Below, one piece after another: positions 44,561 through 55,895 of a stretch of 64,000 bases of DNA. The notes under the pieces are model-generated. The model was not told the origin of the DNA, made no database searches, and saw nothing but the letters and a program-made list of their open reading frames with translations. This DNA comes from Diadophis punctatus similis (taxonomy: Eukaryota > Chordata > Lepidosauria > Squamata > Dipsadidae): the NCBI GenBank assembly GCA_023053685.1, contig JALIGW010000010.1, forward strand, positions 9,767,919 through 9,831,918. Reading direction: 5' to 3'. The stretch's first letter is position 1. The number at the start of each line of letters is the position of its first letter. The position numbers and the translations under genes were made by a program.

Positions 44561-45129
44561 ACACTAGAGCCAATCTAACAAATTTCATTATATAAAGAAG
44601 CAGCCATTTTGGAATTTATTTTTCAAACAGATAGTAAGCTGTGAGTCTCATTTCTTAATCATTTTTAATCTTTATTAAGCTAAAAATGGCTCTCATTAGC
44701 TACAGACTGTTGTTACCCCTTTTTGAAGATCTGCACCATTTTGGGAATTTCTTCTTCCTGTTAAACAACAAGGAATAAGGCTGCTAAGGTAAGCTAAAAT
44801 AAGGAAGTGTGGACTATTTTTTTAAAAAAAATTATGGAGAAATATAAGGGCAGAAAGTTGTGGTTCTAGTTCATTATTTTTAGTAATTTGTAGTATTTTT
44901 TAGTTTGGTCTGCTTTGCTGTGGATGGCTAAAACTAAAACTTTCCAATATTTATGGTTTTTGATTGGTCAGCAATTCTTAAGTGACTTACAAAAAAACTG
45001 CTCTTTGACTAAAGAGGAAGTTAAGAAGATGGAGGAGCAAATTATTACAGATGTATTTGAAAAATCTTTAAATAAAATCAATCAGTTCATAGAACAGCTA
45101 TGCTCCAAGGATGTTAAAAAGATTACTCA
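44561..45129 (+). other. AT-rich stretch with a possible L1-type ORF1 start
   Basis: An ORF near 44915 (MLWMAKTKTFQYLW and a Lys/Glu-rich helix-like part, VKKMEEQIITDVFEKSLNK) could be an L1 ORF1 fragment. It runs into the LINE RT at about 45130. Weak. Confidence 0.3.
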
Positions 45130-46223
45130 AACTACTTTCGACCAGGGTAAAGCAATAGATGCAATTTATGTAGACTTCTGTAAAGCCTTTGATTCAGTAG
45201 TACACAACAAACTACTTCTAAAACTAAAATCTTATGCCATTTCTGGATCCTGCATTCCTATCAAACAGGCAACAAGTAGTCAAAATAGGGAACGCCCTAT
45301 CAAACCCTGTACCTGTTAACAGCGGTGTCCCCAAAGGAAGCATTTTAGGATCCACACTCTTTATACTTTACATTACGACCTTTGTGATCATATTATAAGC
45401 AACTGTGTTCTCTTCGCTGGTTATGTAAAACTATTCAACACCACCAACAATGCTGCTACCCTATAAAAAGACCTTGACTATCTGTCAGAATGGCCAAACA
45501 ATTGGCAACTCCAAATCTCAACCAACAAATGCTCTGTCTTAAACATTGGCAAAAAAAATCAGAACACAACATTTAATCTGGGTGGATACAACCTCGTAGA
45601 TGACCCTCACTCTGTCAAGGACCTTGGAGAACTCATCTCAAATGATCTAAGTGCCAGAGCTCACGTGTAACAGCATTGGCAAAAAGGGATTAAAAGTTGT
45701 TAACCTAATCTTGCGTAGCTTCTTCTTTGGTAATATTGAACTACAAACTAGGGCATACAAAACTTTTGCTAGACCAATTATTGAATACAACTCATCTGTC
45801 TGGAACTGCATAACGGACATTAATACAATTGAACGAGTCCAGAGATATTTCATAAGAAGAATCCTCCACTCCTCTGCTCGCAACAGAATACCTTATGCCA
45901 TCCGACTTGAAATTTTGGGGCTAGATAACTTAGAACTTCGCTGTCTTCGATCCGACCTAAGCATAGTATATAAAATTATCCGCTACAATGTCCTACCTGT
46001 CAATGAATACTTCAGCTTCAACCACAACAATACACAATCACACAATAGATACAAACTTATGGTAAACCGCTCCAAACTCAATTGCAGAAAATATGACTTC
46101 AGCAACAGAGTGGTAAATGCCTGGAATGCACTACCTGACTCTGTGGTTTCTTCCCCAAATCCCCAAAACTTTAACCTTAGACTGTCTACTGTCAACCTCA
46201 CCCCATTCCTAAGAGGTCTTTAA
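45130..46223 (+). pseudogene. LINE reverse transcriptase remnant
   Basis: Motif A reads IDAIYVDFCKAFDSVVHNKL. A gap and frame changes follow, then SGVPKGSILGSTLFILYI (motif B). The ADD block is damaged (stops near 45395-45470). From 45651 one frame is open for 190 codons: RAYKTFARPIIEYNSSVWN, then NTIERVQRYFIRRILHSSA, RLEILGLDNLELRCLRSDL and NAWNALPDSVVSSPNPQNF to FLRGL, a typical C-terminal end. It is inactive. Confidence 0.82.
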
Positions 46224-46372
46224 GGGGCGTGCATAAGCGTGCCAGCATGCCTACTGTCCCTGTCCTAATGTTCCCTTTTTTCCATATCCATTTCATGTAT
46301 TCATAATTATGTTTTTATATTTGTTATCTAATACATGCCTGATGAAATAAATAAATAAATAAAATAAAATAC
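45130..46372 (+). mobile_element. LINE (CR1/L2 group), degraded, with 3' end
   Basis: It begins within the reverse transcriptase and ends GGGGCGTGCATAAGCGTGCC, a GATGAAATAAATAAATA tail and A-rich sequence near 46372. It carries many stops in its first half and an open C-terminal part. Confidence 0.8.
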
Positions 46373-46870
46373 TTCAGAGATGCAAATATGTGTAGAAAGT
46401 TACCAAACCACTGAGGCAATTTCACAAGTAGCCGACAATGCAGTGGAGTCAACTGTAATTTTGGAATATAAACCTGACACCAATTTTTATTATGATGGTT
46501 TAAATAGAAGCCTCCCAACACAATTGAAAGAAGAGCTCAGGACTCAGATTTTAAAAAGGATGTATACAAGAAGAAGAAGAAATATTCTGAAGGTAACTTG
46601 GAGGGAGTGATCTAAATTTAATGAATTAATTGGAGTTAGTTGGAATTTTATTGGTCTGAAAGTGAACTTTAAAGTATGTATGCTAAGAGGAAGTTTAAAA
46701 AAAGATGTATTAGAATGAGATCTACTGTATATCTCCCTTTAAGGTTAAAAAGAATCTGAAAGAATACAGTGAATTTTGTTAATATAAATGGTGATCGTTT
46801 ATTAAGATTATTAAGTGTAAATAGAAATGCATATTATTTTCACAGCAAGGAAGATAAAGCAGTAATGGTT
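46373..46870. other. Short stretch without clear features
   Basis: A small ORF at 46380-46610 lacks known motifs and may continue the L1-like fragment left of the LINE insertion. The rest is AT-rich. Confidence 0.35.
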
Positions 46871-47452
46871 AAATTGACCAGAGGACTAGAAAAGAGCTGA
46901 TGTGGTTCCCATTTTCAAAAAGGGGGGAAAAACACATGCGGGTAACTACAGACCAATCAGCCTAACATCAATTCACCAGAAGATACTGGAAAAGATAATT
47001 AAAAAAAACAGATCTGCCAAAATCTAGAAATGAGTAAAGTAATAACTAGCAATCAGCATGGGTTTGTTAAGAACATAGCATGCCAAACCAATCTTATTTC
47101 ATTCTTCAAACATAGTGACTAAATTAGTAGACCAGAGAAATACTGTGAACATAATATACTTAGACTTCAGCAAGGCATTTGACAAAGTAGACCACAACCT
47201 GCTTCTTGGTAAGCTAGAAAAAAATGGGATAGATAGCATCACCACCAGATGGATTCGTAACTGGCTGACAAACTGTACTCAAAGAGTAGTCCTTAATGGG
47301 TCTATGTCTACATGGAGAGAAGTAAGCAGTGGTTTACCACAAGGTTCTGTCTTAGGCACAGTACTCCAATATCTTCATAAATAATGAGGGAATAGAAGGG
47401 GAAAATTTTACCAAATTTGCAGATGATACTAAGCTGGATCACCCTAGATCAG

Positions 47453-48150
47453 TGATGACTAAAGTTTTCTGGACCAAGTGCCCAACGTGCATGCGCGAAT
47501 GCACGTGCGCATGCGTGAACCCCCAAAATGCAATACATGTGCGGCAGGGGCGGGTTGCTCTCTTACCTCGCTACCGGAGCTCTGCGCATGCATCGCTATG
47601 TTTGGTACATGTGCACGCTCGCTACACGTGCACGCACCTCACATGATTTTGCTTCCGCACATCCACGGAAGCAAAATCTCACCGAAATCGCGCGCGTGCA
47701 TCCCCTTGTGAGATTTTGCCAAGATTTAGCTTCCATGCATGCACAGAAGCAAAAAAGCCTAAAATAAAATACCGGAGCAGCCACGCTCAAATAGCATTAT
47801 CTGCTGGCCGCTACCGGTACTGTAGAGTGGGCTGCACCAGTAGGAACCTGCCACTGATATGCAGCCCCCCACATGTGCCTCACCTCCCCGTGCATGCATG
47901 CACCCCAGCATGTGCCCCACACATGTGTGTGCGGCCCTCCATGCATGCGGCCCTTTGTATGTACACCCCGCATGTGCACCCCCGATGCATATGCCCTACT
48001 CCCTGCACATGCACACATGACCCCCGCATGCACGGCAGAGAACTGAAGACCAGCTGTTCAGTGGGAGGCAAACACGCATGCGCAGCGGAGCTGAGCTGGG
48101 GTGACAGCTTGTGTGCCCACAGAGAGGGTGCTGCGTGCCATTTCTGGCTT
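47453..48150. mobile_element. MITE-like insertion related to the 20043 element
   Basis: It begins CAGTGATGACTAAAGTTTTC, like the CAGTGATGGC terminus at 20043. The inside is CpG- and CATGCGC-rich, with a small palindrome (GATTTTGCTTCCGCACATCC against CACGGAAGCAAAATC, 47645-47674) shared with 55430-55465. The right end (TGCCATTTCTGGCTTGG) lacks a good inverted match and I see no clear duplication. Confidence 0.6.
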
Positions 48151-48675
48151 GGATGATAGGCTCAAGATTTAGATGGATCTTGACAGACTTGAACAGACTG
48201 GGCCCTATCTAACAAAATGAAATTCAATGTAGAGAAAAGTGAAGTCTTACACTTAGGCAAGAAAAACCAAAAGTTTTTAGACTGGGTGAAACCAGGCTTA
48301 ATAGCAGTGACTGTGAGAGGGATCTTGGAGTCTTAGTGGACAACCAGTTAAATATGAGCCAGTAGTGTGCGGCGGCAGCCAAAAAAGCCAATGCAATCCT
48401 AAATTGCATTAACAGAGGGATACAATCAAGATCAAGTGAGGTTCTAATACAGTGGTTCCCAAAGTGGGTGGTACCACCCCCGGGGGGTGGTGGGATGCCT
48501 TAGGGGGGCACTGAGAGGCAAGGGTGGTGACACGGGGGGCACTAAGAGGGGCCAGGGGGGCGGCAGGTGGTTCGCCGGTCCTGTCCCCACGCCGCTGCCC
48601 ATGTCCACCCAATCGCCCGCTCGCCGCTTTTCCCGCCACTCTTTTCCCGGCGGGGGCTGGGCGGGCCACGGGACG

Positions 48676-48980
48676 GGCGTCTTACTGGACTTTAACAGCT
48701 CCGTGTGTCGGTCGGCTGGTCTCTTTAGCATTGGTCTCCAACCTTGGCAACTTTAAGACTTGTGGACTTCAACTCCCAGAATTCCTCAGCCAGTTGAAGT
48801 ACACAAGTCTTAAAGTTGCCAAGGTTTGAGATCCCTGGCAAAGCTTGCAAAATACAGAAACTCTTCTCATGAGGGTGAGCAATTAACAACTCGCAGCAAG
48901 AAGAGTTTCTGTATTTTGCAAGCTTTTTTCCCTAGAGACCAGCCGACAGATACACGGAGCTGTTAAATCAGTAAGACGCC
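48676..48980. repeat. Long inverted repeat disrupted by a MITE
   Basis: The right arm 48900-48980 pairs with two left pieces: 48841-48866 (26 bp, perfect, AAGCTTGCAAAATACAG...) and 48676-48725 (CTCCGTGT, GGCTGGTCTCT and neighbours). Sequence 48731-48838 separates the left pieces, so the MITE entered the left arm. Confidence 0.85.
48731..48838. mobile_element. Palindromic MITE, about 108 bp
   Basis: TTGGCAACTTTAAGACTTGT, then GGACTTCAACTCCCAGAATTC, folds back on ACACAAGTCTTAAAGTTGCC. Another copy is at 62146-62262. Confidence 0.8.
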
Positions 48981-49199
48981 AGATTGGGGGGCGGGCAGGG
49001 GCTGGGGGGGGGGCTTTATGGGGGCTGGGTTGGGGGGCTGGGTTTGGGGGGGGGCGGGAGGAGGAGGAGGAGGAGTGAGACCTTGTGTGGAAATCGCAGC
49101 TGCCTCTTTTCAGCTCCTTTGGCCAAGAGGCGCCGCGGCCGGAAAGTCGGTCCGGAAAGAGGGCAGCGATGGGGGGAGGAGATTGGGAAGGGTTGCCCA

Positions 49200-49880
49200 C
49201 CAGAGTTTCTGCCACCTTCGCCTGTCTCCCTTCCCTTCCCTTCCTTCCTTCCTTCTCTTTCCCTTCCTCCCTTTCCTTCCCCCTCTTTTTCCTTCCTACT
49301 TTCCTTCCCTTCCTTCCCTCTTTTTCCTTCCTCCATTCCTTCCCTTCCCTTTCCTTCCTTCCTTCTCTCTTTCCCTTCCTTCCCTCCTTCCCTTTCCTTC
49401 CCCCTTTTTCCTTCCTCCTTCCCTTCCCTTCCTTCCTCCTTCCCTTCCTTTTCCTTCCTCCCTCTCCTTCTCACCTTTAATTTCCCTCCCTCTCTTTCCT
49501 TCCTACTATCCTTCTCTCTCCTCCCTCCCTCCCTCCCTTTCCTTCCCCCTCTTTTTCCTTCCTACTTTCCTTCCTTCCTTCTCACCTTTCCTTTCCCTCC
49601 CTCTCTTTCATTCCTACTATCCTTTCTTTCCTTCCTTCCTTCCCTCCCTCCCTCCTCCCTCCTTCCCTTTCCTTCCCCTTCCTATTTTCCTTCCCTCTCT
49701 TCCCTTCCCTTCCCTCCCTCCCTCTCTTTCCTTCCTACTTCCTTTCCTCCCTCCTTTCCTCCCTCCCTCCCTTCCTTCCTCCTTCCATTTCCTTCCCTCT
49801 CCTTCCTTCCTTTTCTTTCTCTTTCTCTTTCCTTTCTTTTCCTTCCTTCCCTCCCTCCCTCCCTCTATTTTTCTCTCCCA
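49200..49880. repeat. Polypyrimidine tract (CCTT/CCCT)n, about 680 bp
   Basis: The plus strand is almost purely C and T for about 680 bp, in varying CCTT, CCCTT and CTTT units. Such mirror-like tracts can form triplex DNA. ORFs through it are artefacts of low complexity. Confidence 0.95.
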
Positions 49881-50582
49881 AACAACCCCAAGTTAAATCC
49901 TCCCCTTGGCCATTGTGCGTGCATGTGTGTCTCATCTTCTAAAAATCATAACTCCCCACCCCACCCCAAACACCCAGTACCACCCCCTTCCCTGTCCCAC
50001 AGAAGATCCCAGGTGCCCAGCCTCCTGCGTCCCCCCACAACCTCTCCGCATGCCCATCTCACGATGTGGTCTTCGCCCTCACCTCCTCTGCCCACCTAAC
50101 ACACTGCTCTCACTCATCCCTGCGATGCCATCTTCCCCTGCCCCCGGATGGATAGCAATTTAGGCAGGCATGACACACCACCAGGTGAGGAGGGGGCTTT
50201 CCAGCTGTGCCTGCTGGGTACAGGAGTCCCCCCCTCCACCAGGCCTCTGTCCTCCGAACTGCTCTGTGCCAAGGAAGGCAATTTGGAGGGTGCCAGCACT
50301 TCCCACGGGGGAGGGGGTGTTTCCAGGAAGCCCCTTGAATGTGCCAGCATGAAGGGAGGGGGAGAAGACCCTCCTCCATGTGCATCTGTCCCACCCACCC
50401 CCTACGTTGACCACTTCTGCAGTTTCCTTTCCTTTCCAGGCTCTGTTTGGTCATCCAGTTGAGCCGGCCTTGACAAGGAACCAAAATGGCTTCTGTGTTT
50501 GTTTGTTTGTTTTTGCAACCAAATACAAAACAGGTTTGGGGGAACCAATTTCAAAACCTCCCAATTTTCCAAACATGGAAGT

Positions 50583-50584
<2 letters not shown>
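49881..50584. other. hAT internal sequence without gene
   Basis: GC-rich, with no motif-bearing ORF. Confidence 0.5.

Positions 50585-50587
<3 letters not shown>

Positions 50588-50634
<47 letters not shown>
50588..50634. repeat. (CA)n microsatellite
   Basis: There are about 23 CA units. Confidence 0.95.
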
Positions 50635-50636
<2 letters not shown>

Positions 50637-50639
50637 GCT

Positions 50640-50793
50640 CAAAGAAAGAAAAAGATGGTAGGAAGGAAAGAAGACAGACAGAAAAAGAAAGGAGGGAGGG
50701 AAGGGAAGGGAGGGAAGAAGGAAAGAAAAAGGAAAGAAAGAAAGAAAAAGAAAGAAAGAAAGATGGTAGGAAGGAAGGAAAACAGAAAGAAAA

Positions 50794-50845
<52 letters not shown>

Positions 50846-50880
50846 AGGGGGAAGGGAGAGAAGAAAGAAAGAAAGAAAGA
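50640..50880. repeat. Polypurine tract (GAAA/GGAA)n
   Basis: About 240 bp of A and G only, in GAAA, GGAA and GGGA units. Confidence 0.93.
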
Positions 50881-51107
50881 ATTATTACCATAATTGAGCC
50901 TAACATTTTGGTTGCTAAGCAAGAGTGTTGTTAAGTGAGTTTCACCACATTTTACAAGTTGGCCATGCCCACCCGGTCACCTGACCACCAAGCCACACCC
51001 ACCTGAGGGGGTTGGGGTTGGGGGGGCAGTGAGGATGAGTTTGTAGCACCAAGGGGGGGTGGACTGAAAAAGTTTGGGAACCACTGTTCTAATACCACCC
51101 TATAAAG

Positions 51108-51309
51108 CAGGGGTGAAATTCAAAATTTTTCCCTACCGGTTCTGTGGGCTTGGCTTGGTGGGTGTGGCAGGGGAAGGATACTGCAAAATCTCCATTCCCA
51201 CCCCACTCTGGTGCCAGCCAGAGGTGGTATTTGCTGGTTCTCCGAACTACTCAAAATTTCCGCTACCAGTTCTCCAGAACCTGTCAGAACCTGCTGAATT
51301 TCACCCCTG
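51108..51309. mobile_element. hAT-type MITE, 202 bp
   Basis: The ends CAGGGGTGAAATTCAAAATT and GAATTTCACCCCTG are inverted. The perfect 8-bp duplication CTATAAAG (51100-51107 and 51310-51317) lies in CR1 sequence. The same family is at 57688-58200. Confidence 0.93.
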
Positions 51310-51833
51310 CTATAAAGCCTTAGTAAGACCACACCTAGAATTCTGCACTCAGTTTTGGTCAGCACACTATAAAAAGATGTTGAGACTCTAGAAAAAGGGC
51401 AGAGAAGAGCAACCAGGATGATTAGGGGACTGGAGATTAAAACATATGAAGAATGGTTACAGGAACTGGGCATGGCTAGTCTAGTGAAGAGAAGGACCAG
51501 GGGACACACAATAGCAGTGTTCCAATATTTGAGGGGCTGCCACAGAGAGGAGAGGGTCATGCTATTTTCCAAAGCACCTGAAGGCCAGACAAGGAATAAT
51601 GGATGGAAACTGATCAAAAAGAGATTCAACCTAGAAATAAGGAGAAATTTTCTGACAGTGAGAACAATTAACCAATGGAACAGCTTGCCTTCGGAAGTTG
51701 TGGGAGCTTCATCACTGGAGTCTTTCAAGGGGAGATTGGACTGCCATTTGTCGGAGATGATGTAGAGACTCCTGCTTTGGGGGGGGGTTAGACTAGATAG
51801 CCTACAAGGTCCCTTCAACTCTGTTAATCTACC

Positions 51834-52620
51834 GTATGTGCCGGCGTATAAGATGACTTTTTACCCCTTGAAAATCTTCTCAAAAGTCATCTGATACGCC
51901 AGGTACTGAAAATTCCGAGCTGGGGGGGAGCTCAAAAACGGCCGTGGCCGCATCCCCGTCGTTCTCCAGCCAAGCGGCCGAAGAAGCCCCAGAGCCCCAA
52001 CGCCACCCTGCGTCTTGGTCTCCTGCTGGGAAGGAGCCTCTGTTGCTGTCTCTCGTGGGGCTCCAGCCACCCTACTGAGTCCCTGACTGTGGCACCGGCA
52101 GGGTTAACGCGCATGGGAGGGAAGGAGAGAGTGCGCTACTGCCGCTGCTGCTGCTTTCGCCACTCTGATATTTCTTCGGTGGGCGCACGCAGGAGGGACC
52201 GCGGAGCAGAGGCGCCCGGCAGCTTAAGGCAAGAGGCGGGCGGGAGATGCGGGCAGGAGCCTGCTGCCAATGCCACCACTTCTGGCATCCCCGCGCCTCT
52301 CACCCCACTCGCCGGGTGCCTCTGCTCAGCGGTCCCTCCCGCGCGCCCCCATCGAAGAAATATCAGAGCAGTGAAAGCAGCAGTGGCAGTGGTAGTGTGA
52401 GCACTCCTTCCCTCCCATGCACGTTAACCCTGCCGGCGCCGCGGTCGGGGACTCAGTCAGGTGGCTGGAACCCCGCGAGAGAAAGCGACAGAGGCTCCTT
52501 CTTCCTCTGAGGTGAGGTGAGGTGAGCAACCCACCCACCTATCTCGCTTGGTGCGGTTCCCCGCACTTGGCGTCTTGGAAGAGGGCTGGGCGAGGGAGAA
52601 AAGAGCCATAGTGGGGATTG
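51834..52620. mobile_element. DNA-transposon derivative with long inverted repeat
   Basis: It starts ACCGTATGTGCCGGCGTATA, similar to the terminus of the element at 61486-62465. Arms 52029-52221 and 52311-52506 are reverse complements (shared GATATTTCTTCG and GGGTTAACGCGCATGGGAGG against CCATGCACGTTAACCC). I see no clean right end; a purine microsatellite follows. Confidence 0.65.
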
Positions 52621-52629
52621 GTTTGCAGG

Positions 52630-52630
52630 G

Positions 52631-52705
<75 letters not shown>

Positions 52706-52787
52706 GGGAGGGAGGGAGGGAGGGAGGGAGGGAGGGAGGGAGGGAGGAAGGAAGGAAGGAAGGAAGGAAGGAAGGAAGGAAGAAAAA

Positions 52788-52867
<80 letters not shown>
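52630..52867. repeat. (GAAA)n-(GAGG)n-(GGAA)n-(GAAA)n compound microsatellite
   Basis: About 240 bp of purine-only sequence in four blocks. Confidence 0.95.
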
Positions 52868-53238
52868 ATCATTACCAATGCTATGATGGAAACCACCAAC
52901 TCAAAGACAAATATCACTTTGGAGCAAGGAAGCTGCTACAGCAGCAACAAATTAAACAGCACAAACACAGGGATTCTCTCAATATCCCATTGTCCCTATT
53001 GGACAATACTGGAGGGTTGCCAGAAAGTTTCTTCATTTGTTCTACAGAGAGCAAAGTAGTTTTCACAGTACAAGGCATATGTTGCCTAATTGTCTATCAC
53101 AAAGCTTGCAATTGTGAAGAAATTAAAAAATCCAAGGTAGAAGAAAAGGGTTCCTGTTATTGGTTCTTTGTCATAAAATGCATAGCAAAGGCATCAGATG
53201 GATTCTTACTTGTAGGAAAGTATGCAATAAAGTGTGAA
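52868..53238. other. Gene-free stretch between microsatellites
   Basis: No recognisable motif is present. The ORF running through it starts inside the microsatellite and is not credible. Confidence 0.45.
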
Positions 53239-53566
<328 letters not shown>

Positions 53567-53639
53567 AACTGCTAAGAAAATTAACAAACAGTTTAGGAGA
53601 ACCAGTACGAACCAGCTGAATCCCACCACTGGTTATGGC

Positions 53640-54199
53640 ATACAAAATGTTTATTAGATGATATTTCTTATTATCCCGCCTTGTCTCACCTTCTGCTTTA
53701 GTGAAAATGTATAAAGCTTTCTTAATCCTTTGTTCTTGGTCCTTAGCATCTTGGCCAGGATCCCTTTTCTTGGAATACTCCAATAAAAAGGAAATAAAAA
53801 TCTGCTCCTCGTGTCTGGCATTCTTCATTGCCTTGGCACCAGGCTCAGACCTGAATTGGGGACAACAATCTGAGGGGTTGTTCCAGAATTCCATGTCTGG
53901 GTTCAATTGGAAGATATCAATGACCATTGGAGAAGGGCCCCCGGACAGGTAAGACTAGTGGCTGAAAGGTATGTGATTGCTCTGAAATAAAACTCCTTGT
54001 TGGTGACCAAGACAGTGTGTTTCTGCATTGTCAGCCACTCTCAGGGCTCACAAGTCTTTTTACAATGAGTGAGTACCCTGAAAAGTAAGGGATGGTGCAG
54101 AAATCCATGTGTCTCACTGATGCATACAGTGGATTGATTGAATGCAATGAGCCATTGTCAAAATGAACATCTAGCTCTGGTAAAACCATTGGTGACTTC
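53640..54199. other. Gene-free stretch
   Basis: No motif-bearing ORF or repeat boundary is seen. Confidence 0.5.
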
Positions 54200-54220
54200 T
54201 TAATTAAATATGAGCCAGCA

Positions 54221-55240
54221 GTGTACAGCAGCAGCCAAAAAGGCCAACGCATAAATAGAGGGATACAATCAAGGACCAGAGAGGTACTAGTACCACTCTA
54301 TAAAGCCTTGGTCAGACCACACCTAGAGTACTGCATCCAGTTTTGGTCACCACACTACAAAAAAGACATTGAAACTCTAGAGAAAGTGCAGAAGAGAGCA
54401 ACCAGGATGATTGTTAATGTATTAGCAGAGTATTCCTTGTGTTATCAAGGTTGTGCATACAGAAACATTTAGATTGAGATCAGTTGTGAATAAGTACTCA
54501 GCCACACACAGATACACTAACTTGAGTTAAAGTTTACTTTAAGAAATAGCATTTTCCTATAAACAGTCCAAAGTCATACACTTAATAGTCATAATAACAA
54601 TCCAAATATTATCAAGTACAAATATATTTTAGCTATAATACATAACTACAACACAGAGAGAAATGCAGAGCATACATACACAATGTCTTGCTCTAGTCAC
54701 TAGAGTCTAGTGAATAGCAGAGAACAGTGAGTAGCAGAGACAAAGACAAACAGAGAGGGATTCCCAGAGAAATAAGCTGTGAACTCTAGCTCCCTCTTGT
54801 GGCAGTCTGCAACACCTCAGCTAAAAAGACATAGCTCTGTTAAAAGCTAGACATATATTGTCTACCCAATCGTTATGGACAGAGTCCTAACAATGATAAA
54901 GGGTCTGGAAAATAAAACATACAAAGAGCGGTTGCAGGAACTTAGCTTGGCCAGCCTGGCGAAGAGAAGAACCAGGGGTGACATGATAGTAGTGTTCCAA
55001 TACTTGAGGGGATGCCACAGAGAGGAGGGGGTCAGGCTGTTCTCTATGGCACCAGAAAGCCAAACAAGGAATAATGGATGGAAGCTGACCAAGGAGAGAT
55101 TCAACCTGGAAGTGAGGAGAAACTTTCTGACGATGAGAGCGATCAACCAGTGGAACAGCTTGCCAGCAGAGGTTGTGAGAGCCCCAACACTTGCGACCTT
55201 CAAGGAGAGACTGGACTGCCATCTGTCTCAAATGGTGTAG
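54221..55240 (+). pseudogene. CR1 reverse transcriptase C-terminus, remnant B
   Basis: Before the [23 protein letters not shown] and [20 protein letters not shown]. After it: GLENKTYKERLQELSLASLA, KRRTRGDMIVVFQYLRGCHR, EVRRNFLTMRAINQWNSLPA and FKERLDCHLSQMV with a stop at 55238-55240. Without the LTR the two halves would be one open frame. Confidence 0.87.
54412..54892 (-). mobile_element. Solo LTR, 481 bp
   Basis: TGTTAATGTATTAG at the left and GAGTCCTAACA at the right form TGTTA...TAACA ends. The perfect 5-bp duplication ATGAT (54407-54411 and 54893-54897) splits CR1 sequence. Five-base duplications fit Ty3- or Ty1-type LTR elements or some retroviruses. The orientation is uncertain. Confidence 0.88.
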
Positions 55241-55292
55241 GAACTCCTGCTTGAGCAGGGGTTTGGACTAGATGACCTACAAGGTCCTTTCC

Positions 55293-55895
55293 AGGGGTGG
55301 GTTCCTACCAGTGCAGTCCAGTGCATAGCTCTGGTAGGGACCCACCGATAATGCAATTTGCATGCGACTGCTCCAGTACCATCTCCACCGGGCAGTCGCG
55401 TGCATCACCATCTTTTTTTACGAATTTTGGGCAATTTTGCTTCTGCACATGCGCGGAAGCAAAATTGCGCCGAAATCTCACGAGGGGACGCGCGCGCGAG
55501 AGAGATTTCGGCGAGATTTTGCATGTGCGAGCATGCAGATGCGCATGCACAAACATGCACAAATGTGCATGTGCCAACATGTGCAAATGCACACATGCAC
55601 CAACATGTGTGAATGTGTGCATGCACCAACATGTGCGCATGCATGCGCTGCCATGCACGCATGCACAGCAGAGACTCGAAGACCAGCTGGCCAGCAGGAG
55701 GCAGGGCATCCCAACACCAGTCGCGCGGCAAGAGGTAAGATCTTTTTCTTTCCTGAGCTTCTGTTTTATCCTTTTCAGGGAAACAGAAGCTCACAAAAGA
55801 AACGCCATGGAGATCTGACCTGGGGCAACGGTGCGCGTGCCAGCAGAGAGGGCTCTGCGTGCCACCTCTGGCATGCGTGCCATAGGTTCACCATC
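55293..55895. mobile_element. Composite MITE-like insertion in CR1 3' end
   Basis: It begins CAGGGGTGGGTTCCTACCAG. It has a palindrome at 55430-55465 (TTTTGCTTCTGCACATGCGC against GCGGAAGCAAAAT) and a CATGCACAAACATGCAC-type repeat area (55540-55670), and ends GTGCCATAGGTTCACCATCATG, which resembles the right end of the MITE at 20043. Two families may be merged. No duplication is seen. Confidence 0.55.
55540..55670. repeat. CATGCAC-rich degenerate tandem repeat
   Basis: Alternating purine-pyrimidine words (ATGCACAAACATGCACAAAT and variants) recur about every 10-20 bp. Confidence 0.7.

Larger units (their letters stand above)
48450..51086. mobile_element. Non-autonomous hAT element, 2.6 kb, repeat-filled
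   Basis: The ends CAGTGGTTCCCAAAGTGGGT and AGTTTGGGAACCACTG are inverted. A perfect 8-bp duplication TTCTAATA flanks it at 48442-48449 and 51087-51094, inside CR1 sequence. It has no transposase. Contents: GC-rich leader, a nested palindromic MITE (48731-48838) within a longer inverted repeat, a 680-bp polypyrimidine tract, a CA run and a purine run. Confidence 0.92.
46871..51765 (+). pseudogene. CR1 reverse transcriptase remnant A
   Basis: Blocks in order: NYRPISLTSIH, SQHGFVKN (no longer in one frame), TVNIIYLDFSKAFDKVDHNL (A), NWLTNCTQRVVLNG, VSSGLPQGSVLGT (B), then KFADDTKLD (C). After the first insertion: NKMKFNVEKSEVLHLGKKN-like sequence and DLGVLVDNQL-like sequence. After the second and third: LVRPHLEFCTQFWSAHYKKM, RGLEIKTYEEWLQELGMASL, IAVFQYLRGCHREERVMLF, SLESFKGRLDCHL. 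It is heavily broken. Confidence 0.85.
46871..51833 (+). mobile_element. CR1 LINE remnant A, carrying three insertions
   Basis: Four CR1 pieces (46871-47452, 48151-48449, 51087-51107 and 51310-51833) are collinear with one CR1 ORF2. Between them sit DNA-transposon derivatives at 47453-48150, 48450-51086 and 51108-51309. The end reads GACTAGATAGCCTACAAGGT, CCCTTCAACTCTGTTAATCT, the usual CR1 3' end. Confidence 0.87.
54200..55292 (+). mobile_element. CR1 LINE remnant B, 5'-truncated
   Basis: It starts TTAAATATGAGCCAGCAGTG, the same point of CR1 as 48345, and ends GACTAGATGACCTACAAGGTC in the 3' part. A solo LTR splits it at 54412-54892. Confidence 0.88.

Noticed and set aside
48984..50099. 371- and 292-codon ORFs in the polypyrimidine tract
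   Set aside because: Pure low-complexity Ser/Pro/Phe/Leu translation of a C/T tract, open in several frames.
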